Counted from the stretch's first letter, positions 48,601 through 62,134 are shown. The stretch is DNA of 64,000 nt from Rutidosis leptorrhynchoides (GCF_046630445.1 NC_092341.1:293760001-293824000); one strand, 5' to 3'. Notes: generated from the letters alone by a model not told the origin. Numbers and translations are program-made.

Positions 48601-50065
48601 AAAACTTGGTGTGATTCAAATAGAGGCTTACGTTCACAACAAGCATGCAGAGCGAATTGTGGGACAATCGGAGTTCATTACTATGGGCTCGCGGGGTTTG
48701 TTGTCTTTTCAAGGAAGAGTGTGGGTGCCTAAGATGGGAGATTATCGACAAGTGCTACTCGATGAAGCGCATAAGTCAAAGTATTCCATTCATCCGGGCG
48801 CAACGAAAATGTATCTGGATTTAAGGAAAGATTATTGGTGGCCGGGCATGAAACGTGATGTTGTGAAGTATGTTGAGCAATGCGTCACGTGTTTGCAAGT
48901 TAAAGCCGAGCACCAAAAGCCTTATGGTAAGTTACAACCGTTAGAAATCCCAAAATGGAAATGGGAGCACATTACCATGGATTTCATCACAAAGTTACCT
49001 AAAACGGCGAGAACCCAGTTTGATTCGATTTGGGTTATAGTTGATCGACTGACGAAGAGTGCTTTGTTTCTTCCCATTAAGGAAGCGATATCGTCGGAGA
49101 CCTTGGCTAAGTTATTTATCAAGGAAGTCATCTCTCGACACGGTGTTCCTATATCTATTATTTCGGATCAAGATACTCGTTTTACATCTCGGTTTTGGAA
49201 AAAGTTTCATGAAGATATGGGTACGCAATTGAAGTTGAGCACGGCGTATCATCCTCAAACGGACGGTCAAACTGAACGTACGAATCAAACTTTGGAAGAT
49301 ATGTTACGAGCGTGCATTATTAATTTCGGTGGTAGTTGGGATGAGCATTTGCCTTTGGTGGAATTCTCGTACAATAATAGTTATCATACTAGTATCGGGA
49401 TGCCACCTTATGAGATGCTTTATGGGCGTAGGTGTCGAACCCCGATTTATTGGGGTGAAGTGGGACAAAAGGAAATCGGGAGTACCGATTTGGTCTTAGA
49501 GATGAATAATAAAATTGATATGATTCGGGAGCATTTGAAAAAGGCTCAAGATAGGCAAAAGTCGTATGCCGACAAGCGTAGACGAACGATCGAATTTCAA
49601 GAAGGTGACATGGTGATGCTTAAGGTTTCGCCATGGAAGGGTATTATTCGATTTCGAAAACGAGGAAAGTTAGCTCCTCAGTTTATTGGACCATTTAAAG
49701 TTTTAGCTCGTGTTGGTGAAGTCGCGTATCGTTTGGAATTACCTGAAGAGCTTGCGGGGATCCATAATACATTTCATGTTTCTCATCTCCGTAAGTGTCT
49801 TGCGGATGATTCATCTTGGGTGCCATTAGACGAGATTGAGCTAAATAATAAGTTAGAGTATGTCGAGGAACCGATTGCCATACTTGATGAGAAGGTCAAA
49901 AGATTGAGACATAAAGAGGTAAGGACTTTTAAAGTTCAATGGCATCGTAGTAAGGGTTCCGAGTTCACTTGGGAGCCCGAAGAGTTTGTGTTGGTTTATC
50001 TTCCTTCTTGTCATGCGGCTTGGAACGCGAGGACGCGCTCCGATTCAAGTGGGGGAGAGTTGTAA
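45611..50065 (+). pseudogene. Gag-pol of element F, two in-frame stops
   Basis: One frame of about 1484 codons from ATG 45611 ([13 protein letters not shown]) to 50065, interrupted only by TGA at 47837-47839 and TGA at 48533-48535. Order: gag, zinc knuckles [14 protein letters not shown] (about residue 293) and [14 protein letters not shown] (317), protease DSGA (Asp383), reverse transcriptase FIDD (717-720), RNase H ([10 protein letters not shown]), integrase (HPGATKMY, CVTC, then MDFITKL, SDQDTRF and TDGQTERTNQ carrying the acidic triad), and a chromodomain-like end (VQWHRSKGSEFTWEPEE). By comparison with B both stops replace an Arg codon (CGA to TGA). The first falls after the RT palm, the second at the end of RNase H. 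TTTTATAG before the ATG looks like a splice acceptor. Confidence 0.92.
50047..50060 (+). other. Polypurine tract of F
   Basis: AAGTGGGGGAGAGT lies immediately before the 3' LTR. It overlaps the end of the gag-pol frame. Confidence 0.8.
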
Positions 50066-50148
50066 CATCCCGTTTTCCCCGTACATATTGAAAGGTACAT
50101 ACTTAATCATTGTACGTTTGTAACTCGCTAGATTATGTTTAATTGTAT

Positions 50149-50229
<81 letters not shown>

Positions 50230-52241
50230 CTTGATAATGGGTGCATATACAAGTTTATACATGGGTTTTGATAGCGTTAAGTCTTGTGAGACTATTGTTG
50301 AAGGTTAGGCGAATGTAGGAAGTGGGATTTAAGTGTACGAATTAAATAAAATCAAATTTTGTTTAAGGTTTTCGAAGTGTCCAGGTGACGGCCAATGCCG
50401 CACCGCGACAAATTGGGCCGCGCCGCGGCATATAAAGCAAATCCAGATCAGAATGTGGGTTAAGAGAGGTTGTTTTTCCTTCGTAATGTCGCGCCGCGAC
50501 ATATAGCGCCGCGCCGCGGCATCTCTGCTTTTCTGACTCCGATGTTTACTCTATTTAAAAGGGTTTTAGGGGTAATTTAGTCTTTTCGCGTGTAGATCAG
50601 ATTTGAGCATTAAATCACAACCACTTGTTCATTTAATGTAAATTCTTTTCTCTTTTCTTTCCAATTTCTCACCCAAAACTTAAAACCCATTTGGATTAAA
50701 AGTGAGATTTGGAGTTGGAGAATTGTGAATCAAACCTTGGAGCAAGATTTAAAGTTGTTCCTTGTGTCTCTAGCTAGGCATTGATAGTCTCGGTAAGTTC
50801 TAACTCTAAGTTTTGAGTTTTAATTGATTAATGACTAGGGTTTTGGTTAGTAGAGACTTGTATGACCCATTTGGGGGTAAAATGGGTGAATTTGGATTAT
50901 GTTGTTGTTATGGAACCCTAATAACCATAATCAAGGGTTTGGTTTAATGAAATGGAGTTTGTAGGTGTTAATGGTATTGTCAAGCATTAAACACTTGTTA
51001 AAATGTTGTTGAAATGGTAAATAGGTCATGTTTGACAAGTTGGTAGTGTAAGAGTTAAAATGGGTCAAAAAGAATAATGTTGACCTAGTTTGGGTGAAAT
51101 GGGAATGAATTACCCTAAGTTTGTGTTAATTGAAGTTAGTAGACTTTAATTCAATAGCTTTAGTGGTTAAAGTCGGGTCTTGGCCATTTAAGGGCGGTAT
51201 TGGTGTGGTTGAGTCATTTAATGCGAATTGGGTCATTAAATGCTCAAGTAAGTGTAATGTGGTTAATTCCACTAGTTGGTGTATTGAATGTGTACTTAAT
51301 GAATTAGGTACATTGCCTTGAAGTTCGGACGTGCATAATTATCATCCTTGTGTCAAGGTGAGTGGAATAAGTATACTTGTACGTATGTGATGTGCTTATT
51401 TGTACGTAAGGATATGTGTTGTCCTAGTTAGCGATATATGTGTTGTACACTAACGATTTATGAACGGATATGTGTTGTCTAATTTAGCAATATATGTGTT
51501 GTATGCTAACGGTTATTTAAATGGATATGTGTTGTCCAAGTTGGTGATATATGTGTTGTATACTAATGATCTTATGATCAGATATGTGTTGTCTAAGGGT
51601 TGGTGATATATGTGTTGTGCACTAACGGTTGTTATGAACACCGATGGGAATTTTGAGTACCATTCCTTTTTGCTATTGGTTAACCATGGTGGTGTGAATT
51701 TGGTATTAGCATATTTAATATTGCCCTATATGCTATTGGTGTTGTTAGCTTCTTATAAATTGTGGATAGTATCTTATGCATGAGTTTTGCATGGTTATCG
51801 TGATGCTAGCTTGTATGCGGTGTTGTGTAAGTGTTTGCAAATGAGTAGGTTATATATGTACATGTATAATTATTGCATTCACTAAGCATTAGCTTACCCC
51901 TCTCGTTGTTTATCTTTTTAGATGCAGGTGCGGATAGGGGCAAAGGGGTTATCGGGCATTAGGTGGCCTTTGATGATGTTTCGTTGAAGTTTGAAAGTTG
52001 GCCTAACGTTTTGGGTAGTTTAGTCCCAAACCATGCTCAAAGTGTCATTTGGATTTTAAACTATCGTCGTAGTGGGTCAAACTTGTATTGAACTTATTTA
52101 ATGGCCTTCGTGCCTTTTGTAAACATTTAAATTGTTGAACGTTTAGATGGAACTTGTGGATTGGTTTACATATTTTATTGGCGCGTAAATGTGTATATTA
52201 AAAAAAAAATTATAGTATGGATTACGGGTTGGGTTGTTTCA
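50061..52241 (+). repeat. Element F 3' LTR
   Basis: 2181 bp, the length difference from the 5' LTR being mainly the TA tract at 50151-50222. It is followed by the TTTGT duplication and then the E protease frame. Confidence 0.93.
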
Positions 52242-52246
52242 TTTGT

Positions 52247-54724
52247 ATCAATAACGGGGTTCTTTGTTATCAGGTCATCATTAGGTTTTACTTCATCTTC
52301 CCCACACTTAGGCATTTTATTATTGTTAAGCACTACCGTTGGAGTTGGTAAAACAATATGGTTCTTACCAATCGTTTTTGTTGGTTCAATGGTTTTGGTT
52401 GGTGGAGATTTAGACTTTCGAATCATAAAGGTGACCGATTTGTCATCATTACTAAGTGTCATTCTACCTTTTCTTACATCAAATAACGCCCCGGTGGACG
52501 CTAAGAATGGTCGACCTAAAATTAAAAGAATGTTTGAGTCCTCTTCTATGTCAATGACAATAAATTCGACTAGAAAGGTTAAATTACCTACTTGAATGGG
52601 TAGGTTGTCAGCAATTCCAACTGGGTGCCTAATAGTTTGATCAAAGAGTCGAACACTCATTTTTGTTGGACTTAACTCACCTACTCCTAATCTCTTATAT
52701 AATGAAAGAGGCATAACACTCACACTCGCACCTAAATCTGCTAGTGCATCATACATGACACAATCACTAAGTAGACAAGGGACAATAAATTCACTCGGAT
52801 CACCCAACCTGGGTGGAAGTTTTGGTGGAACTGTCTTCACTGGGTTTACTTCTACGGTTTTTGTTTCTTGCATTTTCTTATTCTTCTTCTTCTTCTTTCT
52901 AGAGGTATCACAAACTTTATTACCTATTACTTGCTCACACTCAATTCCTTTTCTTGGAAACGGGATGGGTGGTCTGTATGGTGCCACAACTGGGTTTACA
53001 TACTCGGGTGGTGGTGGTGTTGTAATTTCTTCATTGTTACTCACGTCTAAAACCTTCCCATCTTCTGGTGCTGATTTTTCCGAATTTGTTGACACCATGT
53101 TAACATTTTCATTCCGAGGATTTACTTCAGTATTACTCGATAACTTTCCTTGTTCCCTCTCACTCATCATGCTAGCAAGAGTATCTACGTGTTTTTCTAG
53201 ATTCAAAATGGAAGCTTGTTAAGTTCTTAATGACTGATCAAACCTCTCATTTGTTTGGGTTTGAGATGTAATAAATTGTGTTTGAGATTCCATTAGCTTT
53301 GCCATCATTTCTTCCAGATTTGGCTTTTTCTCTTCGGTTTGTTGTGGTGGTTTATACAAGCTAGGTCTTTGTTGATTAAAAGTGTTGTTTTGAGTTGGTT
53401 GGTTATTTGGACCTTGTTGGTTGTACGAGTTATTGTTTGGCCCATTTGGATTGTAAAGAATGTTTTGATTTCGATTGAAGTTTGGCCTCGGCGGTTGATA
53501 ATTATTTTGATAATTATTTCCCGGCCTTTGGTTCATGTAGGAAACATTCTCACGTTGTTCCATTGTTTGTTCAACATTCCAATATTTTGTTAAGTGTGGT
53601 CCACCGCATTGCTCACAACTGATTTTTATTGCGTGAATATCTTTAGTCATCTTTTCCATTCGTCTCTCGAAAGCATCTATTTTTACGAAAACGGAATCAA
53701 AGTCATGGCTAGAATCGGCTCTAGCCGCTTTAGATGAACGAAAAATATCTTTTTCTTGGTGCCACTCATGTGAGTGGGAAACAGTGTTATCAATAATTTT
53801 GTAAGCTTCAGTTGCGGTTTTCTTCATAATGGAACCACCAGCTGCTATGTCGATGTCTTTTCGTGTAGTAATATCGCATCCTTGGTAGAATATTTGTACT
53901 ATTTGATAAGTATCTAAACCATGTTGAGGACATCCTCTCAACAATTTTCCAAATCTTGTCCATGCCTCATATAGAGTTTCATTTGGCTTCTGCGTGAATG
54001 TAACAATTTCTCCTTGAAGTCTCACGGCTTTCGATGCCAGAAAGAATCTTTTAAGAAATTTCTCAACTAAAACATCCCATGTGTCAATCGCCCCTTCAGG
54101 TAACGATTCTAGCCAATCTTTGGCTTCTCCCTTTAAAGTCCAGGGAAATAACATGAGATAGATCTGTTCATCCTCAACTTCTCTGATTTTGAATAGAGTA
54201 CAGATCCTATTAAAGGTTTAAAGATGTTCATTTGGATCTTCTTTTGGCGTACCACTATATTGGCATTGATTAGTTACCATGTGTAGGATTTGTCCCTTGA
54301 TTTCATAATCTGGCGCATTAATATCTGGCTTAATAATGGCGTGACCTTGGCCAGTGCGTTTAGCCCTCATTCGGTCTTCCATACTTAGAGGTTCCAGATT
54401 TTCCATGATTGAATTTGTTGAATCTGAATCACTAGAGGATTCTGACTTAATGGTTTCTTCCTCGACAATCTCTGGATGAGTAATCTGTGGTTCAGGAGGA
54501 ATGATTAGTGGTTCACGATCTCTGAATTGTCCCTGAATATCCTCCGGATTCTCAATTGTGAGGTCGGGTTCAAAAAATGGATTATCGAAAATTTAAATTG
54601 GAGTACTTGGTTGACTAGATGATGATTCTAAAGAAAAATCAACGGCGACAATATTAGCTAGATGTCTTGATCGAGTTACAGATGGTGAACGTATGAAAGG
54701 TGGTGAACGTTTTGCTCGGTGCAT
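52247..54724 (-). pseudogene. Gag-protease frame of E (main part), three stops
   Basis: Reads on the minus strand from ATG 54724 (MHRAKRSPP) as one frame with TAA at 54593-54595, 54218-54220 and 53219-53221. It continues after F at 43061. The gag core (LPEGAIDTWDVLVEKFLKRFF, shown here only in part) and the retrotransposon gag motif LYEAWTRFGKLLRGCP are typical of Athila. A single knuckle reads CEQCGGPHLTKYW, so the last Cys is lost. A Gln/Asn/Pro-rich linker follows, then a Lys run, then an Athila-type protease with DLGAS (about residue 663) and ILGRPFLA-like LILGRPFLAS. The three stops would each be one C-to-T change from CAA. No RT follows. Confidence 0.85.
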
Positions 54725-54762
54725 TCACTGAATATCCTATTAGTTATAAAAGATAAAAATTA

Positions 54763-54894
54763 TATAAGTTATCAAATTAATAGACTTTTCTGATTTTGCC
54801 CACGTTTCGAATAGCCAATAGATGCAGTAGGTAGCCAGGACCCTTTAAATCGGAAGCCCACAACTCGCCACTAACAAATTCAACTATTACTACG
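54763..54894 (-). promoter_or_regulatory. Conserved leader block in E
   Basis: Counterpart of 20594-20722 in A, about 40 nt before the gag ATG. It includes TGGCTATTCGAAACGTGGGC and AAGTCTATTAATTTGATAAC exactly as in A. It is not part of the coding frame. Confidence 0.6.
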
Positions 54895-56045
<1,151 letters not shown>

Positions 56046-56063
56046 TCCCCAGCAGCGGCGCCA
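56046..56063 (-). other. Primer binding site of E (tRNA-Asp type)
   Basis: Minus strand TGGCGCCGCTGCTGGGGA, identical to that of A, six bases after the LTR end. Confidence 0.78.
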
Positions 56064-56069
56064 AAAACT

Positions 56070-57298
56070 TGACGTGTGCTAGGTGTAGTACGAAATAGTA
56101 TTATTTTTAATATGAAATACGGCGAAATATGATACAAGTTTTATTTATTTATATAGATGAGATATACCTAAACCTTGCTACAACACTATAGGCAGTGTAC
56201 CTAACCGTAGAGTAGTGTAGTTTTTAGTAAGTCCGGTTCGTTCCACAGGGAGCTAGTGATTACGTACTATATTTTTAACAACTATATTTATATAAAATAT
56301 ATATAATTATATATAGTAATATTATTATTATAAAAGGGGGGTTTTACCGTTTAATGACCGGTTTGTCGATTTTATATTTTTAAGCGTAAAGATAAATGAC
56401 AATAATTAAAGTGCGTAAAATAAATAACAATATTAAATGACAATAAAAGTGCGATAGAATATGAAATAAACAATTATGCTTATTTAAACTTCCGTAACCA
56501 TGATGTTTGACGTTTTGATTTTAATTTATTACTTTGGGTTAATTGTCCTTTGTCCTGGATTATTTGAAACCTATCTGGTTTTTGTCCATAATAGTCCATC
56601 GGTCATAATTATAAAATGCTCATCAAATTAACCTTATTCCCGAAGTCAAATATTCCAACTAATTAGGGATTCGAACTGTAACAAGGTTTTAATACTTTGT
56701 TTAATGATTACAACAGGTTATCAACTGCGTATAATCCAAGGTTTTAATACTTTGTTAACAATTACACCAATTACCATTGTATGTAATCCACCCCTGTTTT
56801 AATAAGATATGAACATTAATTTACCCACTTGATCAGTTTGAATAATCAATTACCCAACCCGAATAATTAATTAAATGATCGTAAAAGATGTCGTATAAAC
56901 GTCACTAAATAGGACATGCATAATCATTTAATAATTATTAGATTAAATAATATGAAGATAGGTTCGACAGATTCCAACGAGTTGTCATTCGTTATTAGAC
57001 AATACCCTCCATCTATTAATAGTTCATAGTCCAATGTCCACAAGTGTCGGTCTTTTGTCCAAACCCGAATTATGGTACAAAATCCAATAGCCTCGTCTTA
57101 ATATTTAGCCCAACATCACGATTACTTCAGCTCAAATAAGCATAATAATAACTTAGTTACGAGACATTAAATTAAAAAGGAAGAACATAGCTTACAGTGG
57201 TGATTAATCGTGTAGCGTTACACAGACAGATTTCCAACGTATAAAACCTTTAAAACATTTCTTATAATAACCCAATTATTATTAAACTTAATTCAAAC

Positions 57299-57387
<89 letters not shown>

Positions 57388-57937
57388 TTCGTTACAGAGA
57401 AGGAAAAGAAAAAGATGTGTTTTACATTCGCTGAAAACGTTGCAATTTATAGGACCTGGCCTGAGATTCCCTGTCATGCGATCGCATGCTTCTTCCCCTT
57501 CCTGGCCATGCAATCGCATGGCCAACTGTTCCAGCTCACATTTGATTTTTAAAACGTGGGCGGCTGTTTTAATTTAATTTATATAATTATATATATATTA
57601 TATTATATTCTTGTGCATAGTAGACTTGTAATTTTAGCACCGTTGGCTCGCGCGTTGATGCTCAGTTCATGTCTCGGTTCCGAATTTTCGAACGTCCTTT
57701 CGTACTATTTAATATCTTGTACTTTGCTTTTTGCGACTTGTACTTTTGTAATTTTTAGACGTTTCTCATCAATAAATGGAACCACTTGAATTGTATCTTG
57801 TACATTTGAACTTTTTGGTCATTTGCATCTTCAAATCGTCGTTTTCTTCTTTTGTCTTCGCACTTATTTATTTAAACGAATATTACATAAAAATAGAACA
57901 ATTGCAACTAAAAGCTTTACATATTGGAAGGATATTG
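56070..57937 (-). repeat. Element E 5' LTR, cut by G
   Basis: Begins TGACGTGTGC on the plus strand. It matches the left LTR up to GGATATT and is then cut by G, so about 36 bases of its outer end should lie beyond G. TA tract at 57306-57385, palindromes at 57475-57488 and 57507-57520. Confidence 0.88.
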
Positions 57938-60900
57938 TGTAGTGACCCGAACTTTTCCATGTTTATATATATTAATTGAGATTGATATTTTCATGACTAA
58001 ATATTTCTAACGTGTTAAGCAATCAAACTTGTTAAGACTTGATTAACTGAAATAGGTTTCATATAGACAATTGACCACCCAGGTTGACCAGTGATTCACG
58101 AACGTTAAAACTTGTAAAAACTATACGATGACATATATATGGTTATATATATAGTTAAAATGATTTTATTATAAGTAAGTATCTCATTAGGTATTTTAAC
58201 AATGAGTTATATACATAAAAATGAGACTATTAAATTAAGAAACTCGAAAACGATATATATAACGATTATCGTTATAATAACGTCTTACTAGGTACATATG
58301 AATCATATTAAGATATTGATACACTTGGTTAATTATGTTAAATGATAAGTAAATATATCATTAAGTGTATTAACAATGAACTACATATGTAAAAATAAGA
58401 CTACTAACTTAATGATTTCGAAACGAGACATATATGTAACGATTATCGTTGTAACGACATTTAACTGTATATATATCATACTAAGATATATTATACATCA
58501 TAATATCATGATAATATAATAATTTAAAATTTCATTTGATATAATAAACATTGGGTTAACAACATTAATTGAGATAGTTAACTTAAAGGTTTCAAAACAA
58601 CACTTACATGTAACGACTAACGAAGACTTAACGACTCCATTAGAATGTATATACATGTTTTGTTTTGATATGTATTCTTACACTTTTGAAAGACTTCAAG
58701 ACACATATCAAGTACTTCTACTTAACAAAAATGCTTACAATTACATCCTCGTTCAGTTTCATCAACAATTCTACTCGTATGCACCCGTATTCGTACTCGT
58801 ACAATACACAGCTTTTAGATCTATGTACTATTGGTATATACACTCCAATGATCAGCTCTTAGCAGCCCATGTGAGTCACCTAACATATGTGGGAACCATA
58901 ATTTGGCAACTAGCATGAAATATCTCATAAAATTACAAAAATATTAGTAATCATTCATGACTTATTTACATGAAAACAAAATTACATATCCTTTATATCT
59001 AATCCATATACCAACGACCAAAAACACCTACAAACACTTTCATTTTTCAATTTTCTTCATCTAATTGATCTCTCTCAAGTTCCATCTTCAAGTTCTAAGT
59101 GTTCTTCATAAATTCCATAAGTATAGTTTCATAAAAATCAAGAATACTACCAAGTTTGCAAGTTTACTTCCAAGCTTTCTAATCCATTCCAAGTAATCAT
59201 CTAAGATCAAGGAACCTTTGTTATTTACAGTAGGTTATCTTTCTAATTCAAGGTAATATTCATATTTAAACTTTGATTAAATTTCTACAACTATAACAAT
59301 CTTATTTCGAGTGAAAATCATACTTGAACTGTTTTCGTGTCATGATTCTGCTTCAAGAACTTTCAAGCCATCCAAGGATCCTTTGAAGCTAGATCCATTT
59401 TTCTCATTTCCAGTAGTTTTATCCATAAAACTTGAGGTAGTAATGATGTTCATAACATCATTCTATTCATACATATAAAGCTATCTTATTCGAAGGTTTA
59501 AACTTGTAATCACTAGAACATAGTTTAGTTAATTCTAAACTTGTTCGCAAACAAAAGTTAATCCTTCTAACTTAAATTTTAAAATCAACTAAACACATGT
59601 TCTATATCTATATGATATGCTAAATTAATGATTTAAAACCCGAAAACACGATGAACACCATAAAATCGGATATACGCCGTCGTAGTGAAACCGGTGGCTG
59701 TTTTGGTTTGGATAATTAAAAACTATGATAAACTTTAATTTAAAAGTTGTTCTTCTGGGAAAATGATTTTTCATATGAACATAAAACTATATCCAAAAAT
59801 CTTGGTTAAACTCAAAGTGAAAGTATGTTTTTCAAAATGGTCATCAAGAACATAAAACTATATCCTAGCTAACTTATATTGTATTATACATGTATTCTAA
59901 TATATTATGTAATCTTGGGATACCATAGACACGTATGCAAATGTTTTGACATATCATATCGACCCATGTATATATATTATTTGGAACCACCATAGACACT
60001 CTATATGCAGTAATGTTGGACTTAGCTATACAGGGTTGAGGTTGATTCCAAAAATATATATACTTTGGGTTGTGATCTAGCCTGAGACGTGTATACACTG
60101 GGTCGTGGATTGATTCAAGATAATATATATCGATTTATTTCTGTACATCTAACTGTGGACAACTAGTTGTAGGTTACTAACGAGGACAGCTGACTTAATA
60201 CACTCAAATCTCTAAAACATAATAAAAATGGTTGTAATTATATTTTGATCATACTTTGATATATATGTACATATTTGTATAGGTTCGTGAATCGATCCGT
60301 GGCCAAGTCTTATTTCCGAGGAAGGAAATATCTGTGAAAGTGAGTTATAGTCCCACTTTTAAAATCTAATATTTTTGGGATGAGAATACATGCAGGTTTT
60401 ATAAATGATTTACAAAATAGACACAAGTACGTGAAACTACATTCTATGGTTGAATTATTGAAATCGAATATGCCCCTTTTTATTAAGTCTGGTAATCTAA
60501 GAATTGGGGAACAGACACCCTAATTGACGCGAATCCTAAAGATAGATCTATTGGGCCTAACAAACCCCATCTAAAGTACCGGATGCTTTAGTACTTCAAA
60601 ATATATATCATATCCGAAGGGTGTCCTGGAATGATGGGGATATTCTTATATATGCATTTTGTTAATGTCGGTTACCAGGTGTTCACCATATGAATGATTT
60701 TTATCTCTATGTATGGGATGTGTATTGAAATATGAAATCTTGTGGTCTATTGTTACGATTTGATATATATAGGTTAAACCTATAACTCACCAACATTTTT
60801 CTTGACATTTAAAGCATGTTTATTCTCAGGTGAATATTAAGAGCTTCCGCTGTTGCATACTAAAATAAGGATAAGATTTGGAGTCCATGTTTGTATGATA

Positions 60901-61172
60901 TTGTGTAAAAACTGCATTCAAGAAACATATGTCGATGTAATATATTTCTATTGTAAACCATTATGTAATGGTCGTGTGTAAACAGTATATTTTAGATTAT
61001 CATTATTTGATAATCTACATAATATTTTTAAAACCTTTATTGATAAAATAAAGGTTATGGTTGTTTTAAAAATGAATGCAGTCTTTGAAAAACGTCTCAT
61101 ATAGAGGTCAAAACCTCGCAACGAAATCTATTAATATGGAACGTTTATAATCAATATGAACGGGACATTTCA
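57938..61172 (+). repeat. Element G 5' LTR
   Basis: About 3.2 kb, starting TGTAGTGACCCG and ending GGGACATTTCA. Diverged repeats of about 180 bp lie at 58160-58640. The last 850 bases share the module seen in B and D (GGGATGAGAATACATG, GCGAATCCTAAAGATAGATC, TTATTCTCAGGTG). No GC-rich palindrome pair is found, but AACGATTATCGTT occurs twice (near 58260 and 58440). The frames at 58655-58918 and 59874-60098 are not recognisable genes. The end is set by the primer site, since the other LTR is not seen. Confidence 0.8.
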
Positions 61173-61174
61173 GT

Positions 61175-61186
61175 TGGTATCCGAGC
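61175..61186 (+). other. Primer binding site of G, one mismatch
   Basis: TGGTATCCGAGC differs from the usual TGGTATCAGAGC at one base. TGCATTAGTGTGTCTT at 61212 and GGATGCATTAGTGAGTCTGG at 61241-61260 follow, the latter shared with B and D. Confidence 0.7.
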
Positions 61187-61381
61187 GTTGGTCTTAGAGA
61201 ACCAGAAAATTTGCATTAGTGTGTCTTATCGAGTTTGTTAGGATGCATTAGTGAGTCTGGACTTCGACCGTGTTTTCCTTAAAAATGATTGCTTAACATT
61301 TTTGTTGGAAACTATATATTATTAACATGTAAATATTATGTGATATATTAATCTCTTAACATGTTTGATATTGTGTGATAG

Positions 61382-62005
61382 ATGTCTACCTCTAGCACAA
61401 ATCCCATTGACTCACCTAATAATAACGGAGAGTCGAATATATATTGGCAAGATTCACAAGTTCTCGAAGAACCGGAAGAAGAGGAAACAGAACCGGAAGA
61501 AGAGGAACCGGAAGAAGAGGAACCAGAAGAAGAGGAACCGGAAGAAGAAGAGGTTCCGGAGGGGGGAATAGTAGGAACCACAGAAAACCGGTCAAATAAA
61601 AGAAAATCCTCAACCAATGGACCAAAGTTAATAATGGTCAATGGTGTTTCCTCTAAGGAAGCAAAATATTGGGAAAATTATCAATTTTCCGATGAATCGG
61701 ATTCTGATGAGGATTCCGATGATGTTATAGAAATTACCCCGACCCAATTTAATGAGGCAAAAGAAAATAATAAGGGAAAAGGCATCAAAATAGAGAAATC
61801 TGATTCCGACCCCAATGAACTTTATATGTACCGTCAACACCCGTATTTTTAATATCGTGACAATAACCCGGGAACCTCTAAACCACCAGGTTTTTCTAAA
61901 CCAATGTGGAAAACGACGACTCGTATTAGAGGAACATCATATATCCCTAGAAGATTAGGAAAAAGAACCAAGTCCGAAGAAGAAGAAACCAGTGATTCAG
62001 ATTAG
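61382..62005 (+). pseudogene. Acidic ORF0 of element G, one in-frame stop
   Basis: Starts at about 61381/61382 (MSTSSTNPIDSPNNNG) and is open for 156 codons to TAA 61850-61852. The same frame then continues open to TAG 62003-62005, giving 207 codons in all. The stop could be one C-to-T change from CAA. The product has a tandem EPEEEE run at about residues 31-58, an acidic SDESDSDEDSDD segment, and a basic C-terminal part (RRLGKRTK) ending in EEEETSDSD. I do not recognise a family. In position and composition it resembles ORF0 of B. Repeat translation on the other frame gives Arg/Lys-rich artefacts. Confidence 0.6.
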
Positions 62006-62134
62006 AGGGGTGTGAGCATGTTGTGTAATAAATGTATTGTAGTGTGCTTGTACTTTTATGTTCTATGTAAAAATTGCTTGTATTGTTTGTTATTACGAAT
62101 CTAATCCTTGTCTATTTTACAGTATGAAAATAAA

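Larger units (their letters stand above)
43067..52241 (+). mobile_element. Element F: Ty3/gypsy retrotransposon inserted in E
   Basis: 9175 bp, LTRs 43067-45225 (2159 bp) and 50061-52241 (2181 bp), perfect duplication TTTGT at 43062-43066 and 52242-52246, methionine-tRNA primer site after the left LTR and AAGTGGGGGAGAGT before the right one. The LTRs show about forty differences by my count (near 2 percent) plus a microsatellite length change. Gag-pol is one frame spoiled by two stop codons. It splits the E gag-protease frame. Confidence 0.94.

Noticed and set aside
52755-53222. Plus-strand frame of 155 residues over the E protease
   Set aside because: Antisense to a clear Athila gag-protease frame, and it has no domain.
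58655-58918. Frame of 87 residues in the G LTR
   Set aside because: Lies in LTR sequence, aromatic-rich by composition, no recognisable motif. The overlapping second frame there is equally unsupported.
61365-61571. Arg/Lys-rich frame and a Pro/Leu-rich antisense frame over G ORF0
   Set aside because: Alternative-frame readings of the EPEEEE-coding repeat.
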